Position numbers and translations under genes: made by a program
In this document: positions 41,701-43,659 of the stretch, one piece after another
Layout: each line of letters starts with the position of its first letter
Numbering within the stretch: position 1 is the first letter of the stretch
DNA from: an uncultured Bacteroidales bacterium
Lineage (GTDB): Bacteria; Bacteroidota; Bacteroidia; Bacteroidales; P3
DNA length: 43,659 nucleotides
NCBI GenBank assembly: GCA_900318175.1
Contig: ONJQ01000022.1
Span: 1-43,659 of the forward strand
Direction of reading: 5' to 3'
Notes under the pieces: model-generated
Told to the model about the DNA's origin: nothing
Seen by the model: the letters and a program-made list of their open reading frames with translations, nothing else
The model's database searches: none

Positions 41701-43659
41701 TGTAGGCACCGCTGCCTACTACGGCACTGCCGACAATATGGGTCTCTACATCTCCAACAACAACGGCGTCAGCAACGCGTATACTAATACTACCTCATCC
41801 TTCACCTATGCCTACCGTACCTTCACTATGAATGTCGGTTCCTACAATATCGGCTTCAACTGGAAGGCCAATGGCGAAAGCAATTGGGACTACATCCGTG
41901 TATGGCTCGCCCCTGCCGACTTCGAGTTCACACCCGGTCAGACACCCGACGGTGGCACCGCTTCCTACAACTACACCGACTCCAATCCTGCTGGTTGGAT
42001 ACCGCTCGACGGTGGCTCCAAGTTGAACCTCGAATCCAGCTGGATGACCCGTAACGAAGATGTGACCATTACCACAGCCGGCAGCTACAACCTGGTGTTC
42101 ATGTGGGCCAACGACGGTTCGTCTGGTTCCAATCCTCCCGCTGCCATCGACAATGTGGAAGTCTATGTCAACACCTGTCCCGCTCCTGTAGCTATTGTTG
42201 CCTCTTCGATTGGCACAACCACCCTCGACGTTGACTGGGTTGACCTTGGCACTCCCCTGTCATGGCAGCTTGAGTATGGTCCTCAGGGCTTCTCTCGTGG
42301 CACCGGCACTCTTATGAACGTTGTCAGCCATCCTGTCCACATCTATGGCCTTGACACCCTGACCGCCTACGATTTCTACGTCCGTCCCATCTGCGCCGAT
42401 GGCGACACTGGCCGTTGGAGCTCTCCCAGCACCATCGCCACTGCTTTCTGCGACAATGCCACCGCATTTACCATTGGCGGCAGCAACTCGCCTAACACTA
42501 ACTACTATGCCCCCGTCAACAACTACTACAACTACACTCTCTCCGAGACCATCATCGACAGTGCTGAACTCGCCGGTCCGATGGACATTGAGTACATTGC
42601 CTACTACTACGACTACAGTTCGCCCTCGACGGATAAGACCAACTGCACCATCTACTTCCAGCCCACTGCCAAGACGGTCTTCTCCAGCTCGTCCGATGTG
42701 GTGGCTCTCGACTCCCTCACGGCTGTCAAGGTTTACGAGGGAGCCCTCAACTGCTCGCAGGGATGGAACTACTTCCAGTTGGATACTGTCTACAGCTACA
42801 ATGGCACCGGCAACCTGATGATTATTGTTGACGACAACAGCGGTGACTACAATGGTAGTTCCTATGTCTTCCGCAGTGAGCCATGTAGTGGAAGCAAGAC
42901 GCTCTACTATTATGACGATACGGATAACCCCGATGTCAATAATCCCTCCTCGTTCCCTGGCAGCACTAGTACTGCCAACTGGCGCACAGCCATGCAGCTA
43001 CTCTCCTGCGGCAGTGCAGGTTGCCGCACTCCCATGGTCACCTCTGTAGCTCAGACCTATCATTCCGCCACGATTTCTTGGATGGGTGATGGCTCCAACT
43101 ACCAAGTCAACATCAAGGAGAGCGCAGCCGCTGATTGGCCTGCCACCGACATCGATGTCACCACCAACAGCTACACCTTCACTGGTCTCCAGCCCGCTAC
43201 TTTCTACACCTTCCGTGTGCGTCAGGATTGCAGCGCCGACAGCCTCGGCTTCAGCAACTGGTACACCGACAGCTTCGTCACCGACAGCCTGCCTTGCCTG
43301 GTGCCTGACAGTCTGCACACCACCGCCGTCACCAACGCCACCGCCACCTTCGACTGGAACGTCGTCGGCAATGAAACCAGCTGGGACATCCACGTCTGGT
43401 TCACTGGCGGTCTTGACAGCATCTACCGCGTCAGCACACGTCCTGCCACCGTTGGCGGCTTCACCGCTGGCATCACCTACAATGCCTCCATCCGTCCCCT
43501 CTGCGGTGTTGACCTGATCGAGGGCGACTGGAGCGACACTGTGACCTTCACCACCGCCACCTGCCCCGACGTCACCGGCCTCACCGCCAGCAACGTGACC
43601 ACCAACAGCGTCACCCTCAACTGGACCGCTGACCCGATGGCTCAGACCTGGACCATTGA
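35786..43659 (+). CDS. Second giant modular adhesin-like protein, truncated by the window edge
   Basis: At least 2624 aa, open to the last base of the window with no stop codon. Start ATG 35786 with a signal peptide (MKKFLIPLLLAIGLLPQLTQ, then AQ). It is a chain of Fn3 units and jelly-roll domains like its neighbour. The long repeated module appears at ~35840-36390 (NSYVPTYAYYGNSFTQFI), ~39277-39795 (NSYLPTYIFYKYSYTQQI) and ~42455-43010 (NYYAPVNNYYNYTLSETI). Jelly-roll domains at ~37450-38025 and ~41610-42165 are close copies (WELINGSQTNQWHVGTA versus WEPVNGSQINKWYVGTA). The last bases read into an Fn3 unit, so more units are expected. A T9SS sorting domain would lie outside the window. It is probably a surface protein; the ligand is unknown. 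Confidence 0.85.
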   Translation, partial: MKKFLIPLLLAIGLLPQLTQAQTHYVVPVGDAQTTNSYVPTYAYYGNSFTQFIYHANQVGIDGVIDNLQFHVASGNVTRSLTIYMAETPHSSFSSSSDVVGQSYFQQVYSGSVNLVSGWVSITLDSTFTYQDTSDLIICVIDGTDSWVSSYPSFTGSNISSGYHSIYAYEDNVTYSLANPPVDDLEASNFQPYIRLGITSTSFYCAQPSEVAFSGISGDHVNITWHENGSATQWEIIVSDTAVSDFTSITPDAVYDTNYTAYGLSGNTQYYVYVRAVCSATDYSGWSNGGSFRSACVGETSIPYSTGFEDLATGELPNCWLQVAQGSSSASVFPAVYVYSNNARNGNVYFEFESTSGETEIAALPQMSNISQLQLSFYAALMNHNFMLEVGVMEDTLFVPVDTVELTAGSGNDWHNSYYPYTVYFTNYTGSGDRIALRVTSSGSYTLMMDDFMVDNVPDCIAPSNPRVDVASVDYLTISWTENGTASSWVIEYDTVPIADSLLGVNIANTEYASSTTATLSNLDTGTTYYIYIYADCGSFSEACSLSANTLSALPAELPFSCDFEQSGSNGWELINGSQTNQWHVGTATSNGGSQSLYISNDNGNSNSYTTSATSYTYATRAIVVEDTGVYSYSYDWKCQGESHYYDFARAFIVPLTYTFTAGSNPAGSTYSFANWAAPSDWIEITENSSSPRTMAVSNTWHTVIGEAFISTPGVYNIVFAWANDGGGGSNPPMAVDNVIFAQNTCPSPQNLTATYVANDTVVLEWQPGESESSWIVTDGNGYSETVYDTTFLFENLLAATNYNFTVYALCDNGDTSMPATLSLRTPCGEWGPLPFNEDFNSYSSNSYPDCWTRILNSSNYPYVTSSYGVSIQSGGNASIITPRMPAPLNTLFVEFDLQREGSSSGSMEFGYTYSPNSIDSMVVIATITPANTYQMYHYEYDLSSLDCEDSVYLVWHQVSTSTVWYYWLDNVSVTRASTCPAIENLRCSSHTNHEATIVWTDTSTTHNDVMLYIATTNNIAMAFDSVMVSVGSTDHTFTGLNGNTHYYVWAKANCSDASSRYILCEFTTDVNCAPVENLRVVATDYHAFGLNWEAPTAGDPVTNYIVSYRLSGESSWISDTISDLYYYISGLDTNHTYQYRVTTICDTMTSAVTSGTVTTMGCARTITGGGTTNSYLPTYIFYKYSYTQQIYLDAEIGTGLDTITAISFYASSSVSSRNIDLYLGNTDQSSFSSTSNYIPADSLSLVYTGTFSGSGWITLNFTTPFVRTAGRNLVVAMDDNTGSYVSSISFAATSASNRSIYFYQDGSDIDPASPSASSYSVVSYVNQIKLNPATCHIPECNTPVVMIAGTEGTQVDLVWNNEPGRTYTVEYLRENTTNWVVVDSTNTTGACSVTGLLSGYSYTFRVSFDCDGDLLSGTAQSRAVCAPVALPYTEDFENQSGLYSRNCWYTGSTNLGSTYPNPIVVNLTGDPNKLLLLYNGAYIIMPEMDAPLNQLQIRFNFVQGGNNVRLVMGIMDDPTAPISTIRPIDTLIRSNMDTTSAYVYVTYPLDGIEDTTGHITFWDAFNDNYSFLDNIVVEYIPNCSNVTEIAASSVTSSSAVVSWANVASATSYIVEYGPRGFVPGTGTRVNVSTTSANLTGLAHSTTYEVYVYSVCGATNDTSVALQNARFTTSCDVLYTFPYVQNFENVVDPGDASTNIVPNCWASALLPDGAGHEVPHVFYNTDLGHAPSQQYCFYFEGIGIAALPEMGVSLDSLYIRFHEWNSDPSAYGLIIGAVDNIDSGFASTFVPIDTIPFNLEGNGNEFNVVSFLNGYTGTARHIAIASYNSNGSAYADQYLDNLVIDYIPSCIAPMRVHTTALTNVSADLAWTFSNAPNYSIEYGVHGFTPGTGTTVTSTTNSVSLTGLSALTQYDVYLVSLCSATETSDTTFFTFTTRRAAPVTSYPYICTFADSTEANAWEPVNGSQINKWYVGTAAYYGTADNMGLYISNNNGVSNAYTNTTSSFTYAYRTFTMNVGSYNIGFNWKANGESNWDYIRVWLAPADFEFTPGQTPDGGTASYNYTDSNPAGWIPLDGGSKLNLESSWMTRNEDVTITTAGSYNLVFMWANDGSSGSNPPAAIDNVEVYVNTCPAPVAIVASSIGTTTLDVDWVDLGTPLSWQLEYGPQGFSRGTGTLMNVVSHPVHIYGLDTLTAYDFYVRPICADGDTGRWSSPSTIATAFCDNATAFTIGGSNSPNTNYYAPVNNYYNYTLSETIIDSAELAGPMDIEYIAYYYDYSSPSTDKTNCTIYFQPTAKTVFSSSSDVVALDSLTAVKVYEGALNCSQGWNYFQLDTVYSYNGTGNLMIIVDDNSGDYNGSSYVFRSEPCSGSKTLYYYDDTDNPDVNNPSSFPGSTSTANWRTAMQLLSCGSAGCRTPMVTSVAQTYHSATISWMGDGSNYQVNIKESAAADWPATDIDVTTNSYTFTGLQPATFYTFRVRQDCSADSLGFSNWYTDSFVTDSLPCLVPDSLHTTAVTNATATFDWNVVGNETSWDIHVWFTGGLDSIYRVSTRPATVGGFTAGITYNASIRPLCGVDLIEGDWSDTVTFTTATCPDVTGLTASNVTTNSVTLNWTADPMAQTWTI

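Noticed and set aside
1-43659. tRNA genes, insertion sequences or prophage genes
   Set aside because: No tRNA cloverleaf pattern, transposase, integrase or phage structural gene was found. The DUF5131 protein has phage relatives but stands alone.

Overview
The window looks like a chromosomal segment of a Bacteroidales (Bacteroidota) species that has a type IX secretion system. Three things support this. Many genes are preceded by the Bacteroidota -7 promoter element TAnnTTTG. Two proteins end in a T9SS type A sorting domain. Several families are typical of the phylum: DUF3078, DUF4271, DUF5020-like barrels, the fimbrillin-like lipoprotein, and the small protein placed before such a lipoprotein. 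GC content is moderate, and the coding strand of the surface-protein genes is very C-rich, which opens long false frames on the other strand.

Layout. 1-120: 3' end of a 5S rRNA and its terminator, so the left edge is the end of an rRNA operon. 190-4100: small regulatory and accessory genes (MerR-type regulator, DUF4160/DUF2442 pair, two mutually similar unknown proteins, a 160-bp inverted repeat, an MGMT-type DNA repair protein, a one-TM protein, a TfoX-N protein). 4198-7709: a coupled pair, a VIT-VWA-TonB_C fusion protein and a lipoprotein with a possible caspase-like (clan CD) dyad. 7852-10957: two outer-membrane barrel candidates around a DUF5131 radical-SAM-like protein. 11161-12636: acetate kinase and a DUF1905 protein. 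12807-15557: PqqD-like, HPr-kinase-like, signal-peptidase/VanZ fusion and a Dpm1-like glycosyltransferase. 15659-17809: a secreted S9B (DPP-IV type) peptidase. 18163-20255 (minus): a fimbrillin-like lipoprotein, a 59-residue protein, and upstream a strongly structured RNA with its own promoter and terminator. 20508-22928: an AAA/STAND ATPase divergent from a phospholipase-D-like protein and a DEDDh exonuclease. 23118-28470 (minus): one tight run, gingipain-like C25 protein, DUF4271, hemD, rnpA, yidD. 28682-43659: two giant adhesin-like proteins made of Fn3 and jelly-roll modules; the second runs off the right edge.

How the parts fit: the right half is dominated by exported surface proteins (C25 peptidase, 2150-aa and >2624-aa modular proteins). 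Peptidases with three different catalytic designs (S9B, C25, possible clan CD), together with outer-membrane barrels and lipoproteins, suggest a host- or substrate-associated life based on protein breakdown. The most unusual items are the structured RNA near 20,000, the clan-CD-like lipoprotein coupled to VIT-VWA-TonB, and the PqqD/HPrK/signal-peptidase-VanZ run, which resembles a peptide-maturation locus without a visible precursor. All calls rest on reading the sequence; no database search was run.
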